Counted from the first letter of the stretch, positions 19,539 to 27,895 are shown. The stretch is DNA of 64,000 bases from an uncultured Pelagibacteraceae bacterium (GCA_902635545.1 CACPOL010000001.1:161019-225018); one strand, 5' to 3'. The notes: generated by a model from the letters alone, not told the origin. Made by a program: numbers and translations.

Positions 19539-20834
19539 TTAGAATTTTAAGTATTCCTTATTAAGTAAACCAATAGATTTTAGAAGATTGAATTGAGATA
19601 AAAGATAGTCTTTTTGTGAATCAGCGAGAGTAATTTTTGAATTAAGCAAAATTGAATTTGACTGGATTACATCTAATGTGGATCTTCCAAGTCCAGACTC
19701 ATATTCAACAATAATTCCTTCATTAGCTATCTCGGCTGCTTTAACTTGTAGCTCAACAGAATTTAAAAAACTTTTAGATGACTGTAATATGGACCAAGCA
19801 CTTGCGACTGAAGTTTTATTTGTCTTAATTGCATTATTAAATAATAATTCTTTTCTGTTTTTTAAATTTTTGCTCTTATTAAGAGATGCTAGATTTTCTC
19901 CACCCTTAAAGATAGGCACAGATATTGTTGCAGTAATGCTCTCTTTATCTTTTTCATCATAACTTGTACTAAAATCATTTGTTTTTGTAGAATTAAATGA
20001 TAATTTTGCCGTTGGAGAGAGATCGGCCTTAGCAATAGAAACATCTTTCTCAGATTTTTCATACTCGAGTTTAGCAATAATTAAATTTGGATTATTTTTT
20101 TTAGATATCTCTATTGCATTAATTAAACTCTTCGGTAATTGAAATTTGAGGTCTAATTTTTTATTTAATTCTTCAATATTGGAAATTGGACCTATAACTT
20201 TTTCATATTCGAGCTTTGACGTTATAGTTTTGTTTTTTGCCTGTATAAAATTTGCTTGAGCACCGGCAAGAGAAGACTCTGATTGTGATAAATCTGATAG
20301 AGTAATTTGACCTCTATCTAATCTAATTTGATCAGTTTCAACTTGTCTTTCTAGCAAATCTAAATTCTCTTTATTAATTTTTAGTTTTTCATTAGCAAAT
20401 ATCAAATTTAAGTAAGCATCTATGGCATTATACAAAATTTCTTGTTCTTTTTTTAATAATTTGGCTTCAGCTAAATTAAGACCTATCCTACTTTTTTGAA
20501 TTTCTGCTAAACCAGCAAATCCTTTAAAAAGAGTTTGTTCGATAACAATTGATTTTGATTCTGGATTAACATCTGTAAACGATGAATCTGCTCCTGATCT
20601 ATCTGTTAATTTTTCTGTATGTTCTTGGCTCTTTGTTCCTGACAATGTCACAGATGGTAAAAACTCACTTCTTGAAATATTAATATCTTCTTTTGAAATT
20701 TTTAAATTTTCTCTTTCAGCGTTTAATTCTAAGTTATTATTATAAGTGATTGACAAAGCTTGTGATATAGTCATTGATAAAGCTTGGTTATTTAAGGTAA
20801 ATAAGAAAATTATAATTAAACTAAATTTTTTCAT
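19539..20834 (-). CDS. tolC: TolC-family outer-membrane efflux/secretion channel
   Basis: 431-aa exported protein with signal peptide (MKKFSLIIIFLFTLNNQALS, 1-20) and the repeated alpha-helical hairpin/beta-strand layout of outer membrane efflux proteins. Two halves are seen, each with long coiled helices (for example IQKSRIGLNLAEAKLLKKEQ and the second half around AKLEYEKSEKDVSIAKADL). Probably the outer channel of a type I secretion or RND/ABC tripartite pump; the partner inner-membrane proteins are not in this window. Overlaps the kinase gene upstream by 4 nt. Confidence 0.9.
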   Translation of the reverse strand: MKKFSLIIIFLFTLNNQALSMTISQALSITYNNNLELNAERENLKISKEDINISRSEFLPSVTLSGTKSQEHTEKLTDRSGADSSFTDVNPESKSIVIEQTLFKGFAGLAEIQKSRIGLNLAEAKLLKKEQEILYNAIDAYLNLIFANEKLKINKENLDLLERQVETDQIRLDRGQITLSDLSQSESSLAGAQANFIQAKNKTITSKLEYEKVIGPISNIEELNKKLDLKFQLPKSLINAIEISKKNNPNLIIAKLEYEKSEKDVSIAKADLSPTAKLSFNSTKTNDFSTSYDEKDKESITATISVPIFKGGENLASLNKSKNLKNRKELLFNNAIKTNKTSVASAWSILQSSKSFLNSVELQVKAAEIANEGIIVEYESGLGRSTLDVIQSNSILLNSKITLADSQKDYLLSQFNLLKSIGLLNKEYLKF

Positions 20835-21760
20835 CTTTTTTTAAATATTATATTTGTAATTTGCTGTCTTGAGTTTAATTTCATCATAATAGAAGAAATT
20901 TTTGGACCATCTTTAAACATTTGTTGAGTAATCCTTTGATAGGTTTGCATAAAATTTAATAAATCATCCATGTTCATTATTTTTAAATTTTTTTTATTTT
21001 TATTTTTTTCCCAAAGTTTTCTCTCTTGCTTAATTCTCCAATTTTTTAATGAATTGAAATTTTTTGGTTTTAAAAACAATAATCCATCTAACTGTCTAAA
21101 TAACAACTTATACTTTGTTTTCAATTGATTATTTACATACTTTCTCCATTTTATATTTTTATCATAAGTCTTCTCAATAGAATTTAGGGAATTTTTTAGG
21201 TCTTTATTATTTTGAGCCTTTGCACCTACGCACCATCCTTCAAAAATTATTACATCTGGTTTGTTTTTCAGCTTATACCAATATCTTTTATTAAACCTGT
21301 CATCTATTGCTTTGTTAAATTTTGGCAAACTTATACTTTTAAAATTGTTAATTTTTATTTTTTTGAAGAAACTTAACATCATATTTATATCATGAGTTCC
21401 TGGCACCCCTCTTGTTAATAACATAGGATGTATTCTTTTAGACAGATTTATTCTCTCTTTTCTAGTTTTATAAAAATCATCAATAGAAATTCTAAAAACT
21501 TTTAAATCAAAATATTTAGTCAAAATTATTTTTATTAAAGAACTAATCGTTGTTTTACCTGTTCCCTGGCCCCCAGCTAAACCGAAAAAATAAGGTTGCT
21601 TTTTATCCACCTTTTTATTTATCCAAAAACATATTGGAATTAAAAAAAATTTTATCATTTTTTCTTTATTAATAAATTTATCAGCTTTTGTTTCTTGAGA
21701 CTTTAGAAATTTAAAACAGTCTTTTTTTACTTTATCGAAACATAAACTAATTTGTTGCAT
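20831..21760 (-). CDS. D-glycerate 3-kinase-like P-loop kinase (plant GLYK/YFH type)
   Basis: 309-aa kinase of the phosphoribulokinase/uridine kinase fold. P-loop GGQGTGKT (63-70), a DDFYKTR motif (94-100), and RGVPGTHD (117-124), the last being a hallmark of the eukaryote/cyanobacteria-type glycerate 3-kinase group. EGWCVGAK follows at about 174. Predicted reaction is glycerate + ATP to 3-phosphoglycerate, feeding glyoxylate/glycolate carbon into central metabolism. It sits between a GFA-family gene and tolC with tight spacing; the operon logic is unclear. Confidence 0.75.
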   Translation of the reverse strand: MQQISLCFDKVKKDCFKFLKSQETKADKFINKEKMIKFFLIPICFWINKKVDKKQPYFFGLAGGQGTGKTTISSLIKIILTKYFDLKVFRISIDDFYKTRKERINLSKRIHPMLLTRGVPGTHDINMMLSFFKKIKINNFKSISLPKFNKAIDDRFNKRYWYKLKNKPDVIIFEGWCVGAKAQNNKDLKNSLNSIEKTYDKNIKWRKYVNNQLKTKYKLLFRQLDGLLFLKPKNFNSLKNWRIKQERKLWEKNKNKKNLKIMNMDDLLNFMQTYQRITQQMFKDGPKISSIMMKLNSRQQITNIIFKKR

Positions 21761-21765
21761 AAAAA

Positions 21766-22137
21766 TTATTTTTTCTGATCCATTATGTGATTATGACCAT
21801 CATTCACGCCAACATCTAATTTAAATATTTCTTGTGGATCAATTCCGTCTAAACAGGCAATATTAATTCCGTAGGTATTTGGATCAGCTCTTCTTAAATT
21901 ATGAGTATGAATACCACAAATAGTGCAAAAATAATGTTTTGCAACTTTTGTTTTAAATTGATAAACATTCAATTTGTCTTCACCTTTTATAATTTTTAAG
22001 TCCTTTTTGTTTATATTCTTTAGAATTGCACCCTTTCTCTTACACATTGAACAATTACATCTTTTTAAATTAGTTAAACCATCTTTAAGATTAACTTTAA
22101 TTTCAACAGCTCCACAATGACAAGATAATTTATTCAT
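21766..22137 (-). CDS. GFA/CENP-V-family zinc protein
   Basis: 123-aa protein of the glutathione-dependent formaldehyde-activating (GFA) fold. Zinc cysteines appear as C6-x-C8 (CHCGAVE), C27-x-C29-x2-C32 and C71-x2-C74 (FCTICGIHTH), the standard set of seven. The original GFA activity assignment for this family is weakly supported, so a role in formaldehyde/S-hydroxymethylglutathione handling is only a possibility. Starts 15 nt after the SOUL gene and lies in the SOUL-GFA-kinase-tolC run. Confidence 0.85.
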   Translation of the reverse strand: MNKLSCHCGAVEIKVNLKDGLTNLKRCNCSMCKRKGAILKNINKKDLKIIKGEDKLNVYQFKTKVAKHYFCTICGIHTHNLRRADPNTYGINIACLDGIDPQEIFKLDVGVNDGHNHIMDQKK

Positions 22138-22152
22138 TTCATATTTCCTTAA

Positions 22153-22701
22153 TTACAAATCTACTTTAAACATTACTTCATTTCTTTTAAGCATTGGTAG
22201 TGTAAATGGTGAATTATAAGACGCTCTTATAGGAGAACTTAAAATCACAATGTTGTCTTGTTTAAGTTTTCTTTCTAATAAATCTTTATTTTTTAAAAAA
22301 TTTTTTTCTGATGACCTCCCTGAATATTTTATTACCGCATAGTATCCACCATCTATTGTTAAAATTTTTATTTCTGAACTAGAAGGTTTGGGGGTATTAT
22401 TTTTATTAAATTTTGATGGTAAATAAAATTGCATCGTCATATTTCCATTTTTAATTTCTTGAGTTACTGGAACTGTCATCTTTATCTCTTTATTTTCCGC
22501 ATTACTACCTGAGATATAATTAAATAATTTTCTAAAACCATTTCCTTGTGAAGAATTTGTTTCAATAACTAAACGATCAGAATATTTTCTTATTTCATAA
22601 CTTTTATTTTCTTTTATTATCTCATAGTTTGCCTCCTCATATGCCATAGCTTGATAATTTAAGGTTAATATTGAAAATAAAATTAATAAAATTTTTATCA
22701 T
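22153..22701 (-). CDS. SOUL-family haem-binding-like protein, exported
   Basis: 182-aa protein with a signal peptide (about 1-20, cleavage near QAMA-YEE) and the SOUL/HBP beta-barrel pattern: YEIRKYSDRLVIET near the start, KMTVPVTQEI in the middle and a C-terminal PxxLKRNEV stretch. Relatives bind haem or tetrapyrroles; exact function in bacteria is not settled. First gene of a minus-strand run and divergent from umuDC; an SOS-like half-site pair lies in the shared gap. Confidence 0.8.
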   Translation of the reverse strand: MIKILLILFSILTLNYQAMAYEEANYEIIKENKSYEIRKYSDRLVIETNSSQGNGFRKLFNYISGSNAENKEIKMTVPVTQEIKNGNMTMQFYLPSKFNKNNTPKPSSSEIKILTIDGGYYAVIKYSGRSSEKNFLKNKDLLERKLKQDNIVILSSPIRASYNSPFTLPMLKRNEVMFKVDL

Positions 22702-22764
22702 TTTGAATTATTTAAACTATCTCTGGTTGAAGTTATCCACAAGCATACAAAATGTGGTTTTTAT

Positions 22765-22779
22765 GTTCACGTTTTGATT
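22765..22779. promoter_or_regulatory. distal SOS-like box in the umuDC/SOUL gap
   Basis: GTTC-N7-GATT on the plus strand, i.e. AATCAAAACGTGAAC on the minus strand, matching 12 of 15 bases of the proximal box at 22849. It may serve the divergent SOUL operon or aid LexA binding at umuDC. Confidence 0.35.
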
Positions 22780-22793
22780 CACTTTTGATTCAA
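22772..22793. repeat. tandem 11-bp direct repeat TTTTGATTCA(C/A)
   Basis: TTTTGATTCA at 22772-22781 recurs at 22783-22792, one helical turn (11 bp) apart, in the divergent umuDC/SOUL gap and overlapping the distal SOS-like box. In-phase spacing is typical of protein-binding sites, but the binder is unknown. Confidence 0.6.
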
Positions 22794-22816
22794 TTACGGA
22801 CTCAAAATACAATCTC

Positions 22817-22845
22817 TTGCGTGTATTGTATAAATCCGCTATAAA
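22817..22845 (+). promoter_or_regulatory. candidate umuDC promoter
   Basis: TTGCGT (22817-22822) and TATAAA (22840-22845) with a 17-nt spacer. The predicted start site near 22852 falls inside the SOS box and only about 12 nt before the umuD ATG. Confidence 0.6.
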
Positions 22846-22848
22846 TTA

Positions 22849-22863
22849 GAACAAAACAAGAAC
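22849..22863 (+). promoter_or_regulatory. SOS (LexA) box of umuDC, perfect GAAC-N7-GAAC
   Basis: GAACAAAACAAGAAC is an exact match to the alphaproteobacterial LexA direct-repeat consensus. It touches the umuD ATG at 22864 and covers the predicted transcription start, so LexA would block initiation. Confidence 0.85.
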
Positions 22864-23259
22864 ATGAAACTAACTATCCCTTATTATCTGCATAAAGCCG
22901 GTGCTGGTTTCCCGTCACCTGCTACTGATTATATCGAAGAAGATATCGATCTAAACATGCATTTAATCAAAAACGTTCCAGCAACTTTCATTATCAGAGT
23001 TCAGGGTAAATCCATGGTCGATGTTGGGATTAATGATGGAGATTTATTAGTTGTCGATAAAAGTTTAAAACCAAAAAATTTTTCAACGGTTATTGCGAAT
23101 GTTCATGATGAACTTGTGGTTAAAACTTTAGTTCAAGAGAGAGATAAAAAATTTCTAACATCAGGTTCTAAAAATTTTTCTAATAGAATTTTACTTAATG
23201 AAGAGGAAGATGTTTTTATTTGGGGGGTTGTAACTTATGTCATCCATTCAACGTACTAA
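22864..23259 (+). CDS. umuD: UmuD-like S24 peptidase subunit of DNA polymerase V
   Basis: 131-aa LexA-fold auto-protease. Catalytic dyad S50 (GKSM) and K87 (VVKTL). The self-cleavage region AGAGFPSPATDY is present with A14-G15 where E. coli UmuD has C24-G25, so the N-terminal arm is about ten residues shorter than usual. After RecA-stimulated cleavage it would activate UmuC for translesion synthesis. The start abuts the SOS box, with no Shine-Dalgarno. Overlaps umuC by 23 nt. Confidence 0.93.
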   Translation: MKLTIPYYLHKAGAGFPSPATDYIEEDIDLNMHLIKNVPATFIIRVQGKSMVDVGINDGDLLVVDKSLKPKNFSTVIANVHDELVVKTLVQERDKKFLTSGSKNFSNRILLNEEEDVFIWGVVTYVIHSTY

Positions 23260-24514
23260 AAAATTAGCCTTAGTTGATTGTAACTCTTTCTATGTTTCTT
23301 GTGAAAGATTGTTCAATCCTAAAATAAGAAAAAAACCTGTTGTTGTTTTGTCAAATAATGATGGTTGTATTATCTCTAGATCTAATGAAGCAAAAGCTTT
23401 AGGAATTAAAATGGGTGAACCTTACTTTAAAGGAAAAGATATTATCATCAAAAATAATGTTGAAGTTTTTTCTTCAAACTATTCTTTATATGGAGATTTA
23501 TCCAGAAGAGTAATGAGAACTCTTAAAAGATTTAACACAGAAATAGAGGTTTATTCAATTGATGAAGCATTTATAGATTTATCTAACTTTCCAGACTCTG
23601 AAATCGAAAAGGTTGGTAGAGAAATTAGAGAGACAGTTTTACAATGGACTGGAATTCCAACTAGCATCGGTATTGCCAAGACCAAAACTTTAAGTAAAGT
23701 CGCCAATCATATTGCAAAAAAAAAACAATCAGGTGTTGTCAGTTTAATTGGCATAGAAAATTTAGATCCAATTCTAGAAAAAGTTGAGATTAACGACGTA
23801 TGGGGTGTTGGCAGGCAACTTACAAAGTTTTATCAAAAAAATGGAGTTTATAATGCAAAGCAACTTAAGAATAAGTCTAATACATGGATTAAAAAGTGTT
23901 CTAATGTTTTAAGTTCAAGAACAGCAATGGAGCTTAGAGGAGTTCCTTGTATCAATTTAGAAACTACACAAACAAAAAGAAAGAGTTGTGTTGTTTCAAG
24001 ATCATTTGGAAAGAGAATTGAAAAATTTCAAGAATTAAAAGAAGCAGTTGCAAACTATTGTTTAAATGCATCTGAAAAGATCAGATCAGAGTCTTTAGTT
24101 GCAAAGGCAATCACGGTATTTGTTAGAACCAGTCCTTTCCAAAGAAATTACGGTTATTATTCAAATGCAAAGACAATCGACTTCCCAATTGCAACAAATA
24201 ATAGTATTGAGACAGTTAAGACAGCTGTTTCTATACTTAAGAATATATTCAAAGATGGATATCGATATCAAAAAGCAGGAGTAATTCTTACAGGATTACG
24301 TAATGATGATGGAAGGAAAAATTTATTTTCATCTAAAAAAGATGAAAAAATAAAAAATTTGATGCAATCAATTGATAATACTAATTATAGATATGGACGA
24401 TCTACTTTAAGTCTTGCAAGTGCTGGAGTTGAAAAAAAATGGAATATGCGAAGACAATACTCTTCCAGAATAGACACTGCTGATTTTTATTCTCTACCAA
24501 GAATAAAGATATAA
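23237..24514 (+). CDS. umuC: UmuC-like Y-family DNA polymerase V catalytic subunit
   Basis: 425-aa error-prone translesion polymerase. Catalytic acidic residues are D14 (LVDCNSFYVSCER at 12-24) and D109-E110 (YSIDEAFID). Palm, fingers and helix-hairpin-helix (VEINDVWGVGRQL) follow, then the little-finger domain. Length is the full family length. The start overlaps umuD by 23 nt (translational coupling), and both are under the SOS box at 22849. It ends 4 nt before a convergent glycosyltransferase gene. Confidence 0.96.
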   Translation: MSSIQRTKKLALVDCNSFYVSCERLFNPKIRKKPVVVLSNNDGCIISRSNEAKALGIKMGEPYFKGKDIIIKNNVEVFSSNYSLYGDLSRRVMRTLKRFNTEIEVYSIDEAFIDLSNFPDSEIEKVGREIRETVLQWTGIPTSIGIAKTKTLSKVANHIAKKKQSGVVSLIGIENLDPILEKVEINDVWGVGRQLTKFYQKNGVYNAKQLKNKSNTWIKKCSNVLSSRTAMELRGVPCINLETTQTKRKSCVVSRSFGKRIEKFQELKEAVANYCLNASEKIRSESLVAKAITVFVRTSPFQRNYGYYSNAKTIDFPIATNNSIETVKTAVSILKNIFKDGYRYQKAGVILTGLRNDDGRKNLFSSKKDEKIKNLMQSIDNTNYRYGRSTLSLASAGVEKKWNMRRQYSSRIDTADFYSLPRIKI

Positions 24515-24518
24515 AGTT

Positions 24519-25394
24519 TTACTTTTTGATATTTGTAATATTACTTATGTTAGATAAAGCTTTATCAAATTCATCCATATTTTCTCTTAAAGCTAAACTA
24601 GAGATTGAATATATCATTATAAATAATAGTAATAATGGTATCGCTGTTATAACGGTAGCATTACTCTTAATCATAAAAATATAAAAAATAATGAATAAAA
24701 CAGATCGAATAAGCACTGTTTTTCTAAAAACGCTCATAATTGAAAAAGAATGCTTTAAAAGGTTAAAAAAGCTCATTTTAGAGGGCCCAAAATATCTACT
24801 TCCTCTCATTGATGGTATTGAAAATAAATTTTTTTCAATTTTTGTTAATGAACCTGAAAAACTGTTCCAAGTAGCTTTTTCATCGATCATCTTTTCAACT
24901 GTTAATTTTGATAAACAAGAAAAATTTCCAAATTTGATTAATTTTCCTGTAAAAGTAAAAGTAATTAATTTATGTAATTGATAACAGAACTTAAATATTG
25001 AGTTTTCTGATCTTTTAATCCTCTCACCAACTATTGGCTTATCATTAGCAACTTTAATATGATTCAAAAAATCTTTTATTTCCTCTGGTCTATCTTCCCC
25101 ATCACCATCCATGGGAATTACGTAATCAAAATTATCTTTTTCAAAAATATATTTTAGTCCAGTAGCAATACATCTTGTATGGCCTTGATTTATTTTCATA
25201 TTTAAAATTTTGATAGAAAAAATATTATCTAACTTTTTTGTTTCATATTTGTAATCATGATTTGAAGCATCATTAACAATAATGATTGAAATTTCAAAAT
25301 CTGGGTTGATATATAAATCATTTATTTTATCTATGAGCTTAAAAACTGACTGCCAATCGTTATATACGGGAATCAAAATTTTAATTTTAATCAT
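24519..25394 (-). CDS. family 2 glycosyltransferase with C-terminal membrane anchor (polyprenyl-phosphate sugar synthase-like)
   Basis: About 291-aa inverting GT2 enzyme. The nucleotide-binding start IKILIPVYND is followed by IIIVNDAS, and the DxD region is VIPMDGDGEDRP. Two hydrophobic helices near the C-terminus (SVLFIIFYIFMIK and ITAIPLLLLFIMI) anchor it, as in DPM1/ArnC-like enzymes that load a sugar on a polyprenyl phosphate. I prefer the ATG at 25394, forming an ATGA overlap with the upstream gene's stop; an ATG five codons earlier (25409) is possible. It is paired with a GT-C transferase, a natural donor/acceptor team for envelope glycosylation. Confidence 0.85.
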   Translation of the reverse strand: MIKIKILIPVYNDWQSVFKLIDKINDLYINPDFEISIIIVNDASNHDYKYETKKLDNIFSIKILNMKINQGHTRCIATGLKYIFEKDNFDYVIPMDGDGEDRPEEIKDFLNHIKVANDKPIVGERIKRSENSIFKFCYQLHKLITFTFTGKLIKFGNFSCLSKLTVEKMIDEKATWNSFSGSLTKIEKNLFSIPSMRGSRYFGPSKMSFFNLLKHSFSIMSVFRKTVLIRSVLFIIFYIFMIKSNATVITAIPLLLLFIMIYSISSLALRENMDEFDKALSNISNITNIKK

Positions 25395-26713
25395 TTTTTT
25401 CCAACACAAATATTATCAACACATAAAAATTTTGATAACGAATTTAATTTTTCATTTGTTATAAATCCACCCCATGAAGGTCTCGATTTTAAATGATACG
25501 AAAGATTACCAGCAACCCACTCATCCCCTAAAACTGTATCAATTTCATCTTTGTTATCTTCATCCCATATATATTGAATTTTTTTTGCTATTTCTTTTCC
25601 AGGATAATCTGTTCTTTTATCTTTATTTGAAATTGACTCATATGAATATAAGGCTGGACTTAAAATTGAAAAAAATAGAAACACAACAATAAAATTTTTT
25701 ATATTTTTAAAATTAATTTGGTCTTGAAAAATATAAATGAGAAAAAGCCCTAAGAATAAATAAAATGGAGTCATCCACATTGTTCTTATCTTTGAACCCA
25801 TTAAAATAGATGTTAACAACATTAAAAAAACTGGAGCTAAAGTAATAAAAAACAAAAAAATAAAATTTTTGTCATTTTTATTTATCTTAAATTTAATCTT
25901 TTTTATCAAAAAGATTACCATAATAAATAATGGTAATAAAATTCCAATTTGTTTTAAAACAAAAATTATTGGATTATAAAAATTGTTAAGCAAATTAAAC
26001 TCATCAGTTCCGGTTCTGTCTAAACCATATATTATAGTTGAGTAATCATTATTGTAGAGCCATATGAGATGAGGGATTAATAATACAATAAAAACTTCTA
26101 AAGAAATTAAATATCTAAAATCAAATTTTTTTATTTTTTTTATAAAAATAAAATATATAAATAAGAGAAAAATTGATACCAATAAATAAATAAAGAGATA
26201 TTTTGATAGAAAACCTATTGCCGCAAATATTCCAAGTAAAACAAAATCATAAACACTTGTTTTTTTTTCGTTTAAAATCTTCCAAGAATAGTAAACACTT
26301 AATGTCCAAAATGGTAATTGACAAACATTTACATTGAATTCTGGTGAGGTAAAATTATAAAAAAATACTCCTTCTAATAATAAAACTGAAAATAAAGGTA
26401 ACAAGTTTCCTCTTAGTATTTTTTTACTAAGATTATATGTAGTGATAAAAGCAATTATCAAAAATAATTGGCTAAGAAGATAAAAAGCCCAATCTTGAGA
26501 ACCAAAAATTTGGTAAAATATTTCAAGAAAAAAAGCACTCATTGGAGGATGCTTATTAAAACCCCAGTCTAAATTACTCCCCCATGCTAACGCTTCAATA
26601 ACATCTAATGGTAAATTATGATTGGTAAATGTTGGAATTAAGGTCCAAACAATCAAATGAACCGTAATAAAAATATAAAAGATATTATCTATTTTTTTTT
26701 TATTAAGTTGCAT
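25391..26713 (-). CDS. ArnT/PMT-type GT-C membrane glycosyltransferase (GT39/GT83)
   Basis: About 440-aa polytopic protein with roughly ten to twelve hydrophobic segments and a large first periplasmic loop. That loop holds the acidic D-x-E-like motif DVIEALAWG and the adjacent FNKHPPM stretch typical of lipid-linked-sugar transferases. C-terminal soluble part about 380-440. Transfers a sugar or aminosugar from a polyprenyl phosphate donor to an envelope acceptor (lipid A or protein), acceptor unknown. The first ATG is at 26713; a TTG at 26740 (nine residues earlier) is also in frame. Downstream GT2 overlaps by 4 nt. Confidence 0.85.
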   Translation of the reverse strand: MQLNKKKIDNIFYIFITVHLIVWTLIPTFTNHNLPLDVIEALAWGSNLDWGFNKHPPMSAFFLEIFYQIFGSQDWAFYLLSQLFLIIAFITTYNLSKKILRGNLLPLFSVLLLEGVFFYNFTSPEFNVNVCQLPFWTLSVYYSWKILNEKKTSVYDFVLLGIFAAIGFLSKYLFIYLLVSIFLLFIYFIFIKKIKKFDFRYLISLEVFIVLLIPHLIWLYNNDYSTIIYGLDRTGTDEFNLLNNFYNPIIFVLKQIGILLPLFIMVIFLIKKIKFKINKNDKNFIFLFFITLAPVFLMLLTSILMGSKIRTMWMTPFYLFLGLFLIYIFQDQINFKNIKNFIVVFLFFSILSPALYSYESISNKDKRTDYPGKEIAKKIQYIWDEDNKDEIDTVLGDEWVAGNLSYHLKSRPSWGGFITNEKLNSLSKFLCVDNICVGKK

Positions 26714-26742
26714 TTGTTGAATTTTATATGAATTAACCAAAC

Positions 26743-26770
26743 TTGACAGCTATTAATTGCTGAATATACT
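26743..26770 (+). promoter_or_regulatory. near-consensus promoter for dksA
   Basis: TTGACA (26743-26748, perfect) and TATACT (26765-26770, 5 of 6) with a 16-nt spacer. The 5' leader would be only about 16 nt. Confidence 0.7.
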
Positions 26771-26792
26771 CCGGCAGTTTAAATAACTATAT

Positions 26793-27272
26793 ATGCCTAA
26801 AACTTCAAAAGTAGTTAAAAAAAAACCAAAAATACCTACTAAAAATTCTCCGTCAGTTATAAAAATATCAAAAAACTATATTCCTAAAGATACAGAAAAA
26901 TATATGTGTGACAAACATAAAGTATTTTTCAAAATGAAGCTTCAAGAATGGAAAAAAGAGTTAGTGAAAGCAAATAATGAAGCTCTTTATAATGGATCTA
27001 TGGATGACAATAGTATCTCTGCTGATATAGTTGACCAAGCGAGCTCTTATACTGATAAGACAGTTGAACTAAAAGCTATTAATAGACAAATAAAGTTAAT
27101 TTCAAAAATTGATAAGGCCTTGATAAGAATTAAAGATGGAACATATGGATATTGCGCTGAAACAGCTGAGCCGATTGGATTAAAGAGACTAATGGCAAGA
27201 CCAATCGCAGAACTATGTATTGCAGCCCAAGAAAAACATGAAAAAGAAGAAAAAGTTTATGCCGATGATTAA
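26793..27272 (+). CDS. dksA: DksA/TraR-family transcription factor, two-cysteine type
   Basis: 159-aa RNA polymerase secondary-channel factor. A long coiled coil spans about residues 46-110, with the tip motif D78-x2-D81-x-A83 conserved as in E. coli DksA. The zinc-finger region keeps only two of the four cysteines: C121-A-E-T and C142-I-A-A instead of C-x2-C pairs, as known from alphaproteobacterial DksA. A basic N-terminal extension (1-30, Lys/Pro rich) is not part of the classical fold. Probably tunes rRNA and amino acid promoters with ppGpp. Preceded by a strong promoter, divergent from the GT-C gene. Confidence 0.9.
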   Translation: MPKTSKVVKKKPKIPTKNSPSVIKISKNYIPKDTEKYMCDKHKVFFKMKLQEWKKELVKANNEALYNGSMDDNSISADIVDQASSYTDKTVELKAINRQIKLISKIDKALIRIKDGTYGYCAETAEPIGLKRLMARPIAELCIAAQEKHEKEEKVYADD

Positions 27273-27895
27273 GGCATAGGAATAACTTCTCCTCTATTCA
27301 TAAAATCGTAACCCCTAATTACAGCTGATCTATTAGAGATTTCTATATACCATTTAGTTAGATACTTATAATTTTTTAAACCAATACCATGCCATTCATG
27401 TCTTGCAATCCAGGGCCATGTTGCAATATCTGCGATTGTATATTTATTTCCGGCAAGAAATTTAGATTCTTTTAATCTAGAATTTAAATCTACATATAAT
27501 TTTTTAGTAATATCAAAATATCTTTTTTCAGCAAATTTACTTTTACCAGGGTTATAGTGGTAAAATTGATGATGTTGACCTATTAAAGGTCCAATAAGAC
27601 TCATTTGAGCCATTAACCATTGATTAATTTTCAGTCTATCATCTTTATCATAAAATTTATTACTTTTTTCTCCCAAATAAATTAATATTGCTCCAGACTC
27701 AAAAATGGTTTCATTTTTATCATGATCAATTATTACTGGAATTTTACTAAAAGGGCTTATCTTTATAAATTCTGGTTTAAACTGTTCATCTTTATAAATA
27801 TTAACTTTTGTAACCTTGTATTTAAATTCAATTTCTTCCAACATAATAGAAATTTTTTTTCCATTAGGTGTGTCAGCAGAAAAAAGTTCAATCAC
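27269..27895 (-). CDS. glutathione S-transferase, YfcG/Nu-class like
   Basis: 208-aa cytosolic protein with an N-terminal thioredoxin-like domain beginning IELFSADTPNGKKISIMLEE; the TPNGxKI motif marks the YfcG-like class with disulfide-bond reductase activity in relatives. The glutathione-binding FESGAI (64-69, ES pair) and the C-terminal helical domain (KYTIADIATWPW) are present. Ends the proteorhodopsin-ferredoxin-FNR-GST direction, overlapping FNR by 4 nt, so likely co-translated with redox genes. Confidence 0.85.
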   Translation of the reverse strand: MIELFSADTPNGKKISIMLEEIEFKYKVTKVNIYKDEQFKPEFIKISPFSKIPVIIDHDKNETIFESGAILIYLGEKSNKFYDKDDRLKINQWLMAQMSLIGPLIGQHHQFYHYNPGKSKFAEKRYFDITKKLYVDLNSRLKESKFLAGNKYTIADIATWPWIARHEWHGIGLKNYKYLTKWYIEISNRSAVIRGYDFMNRGEVIPMP

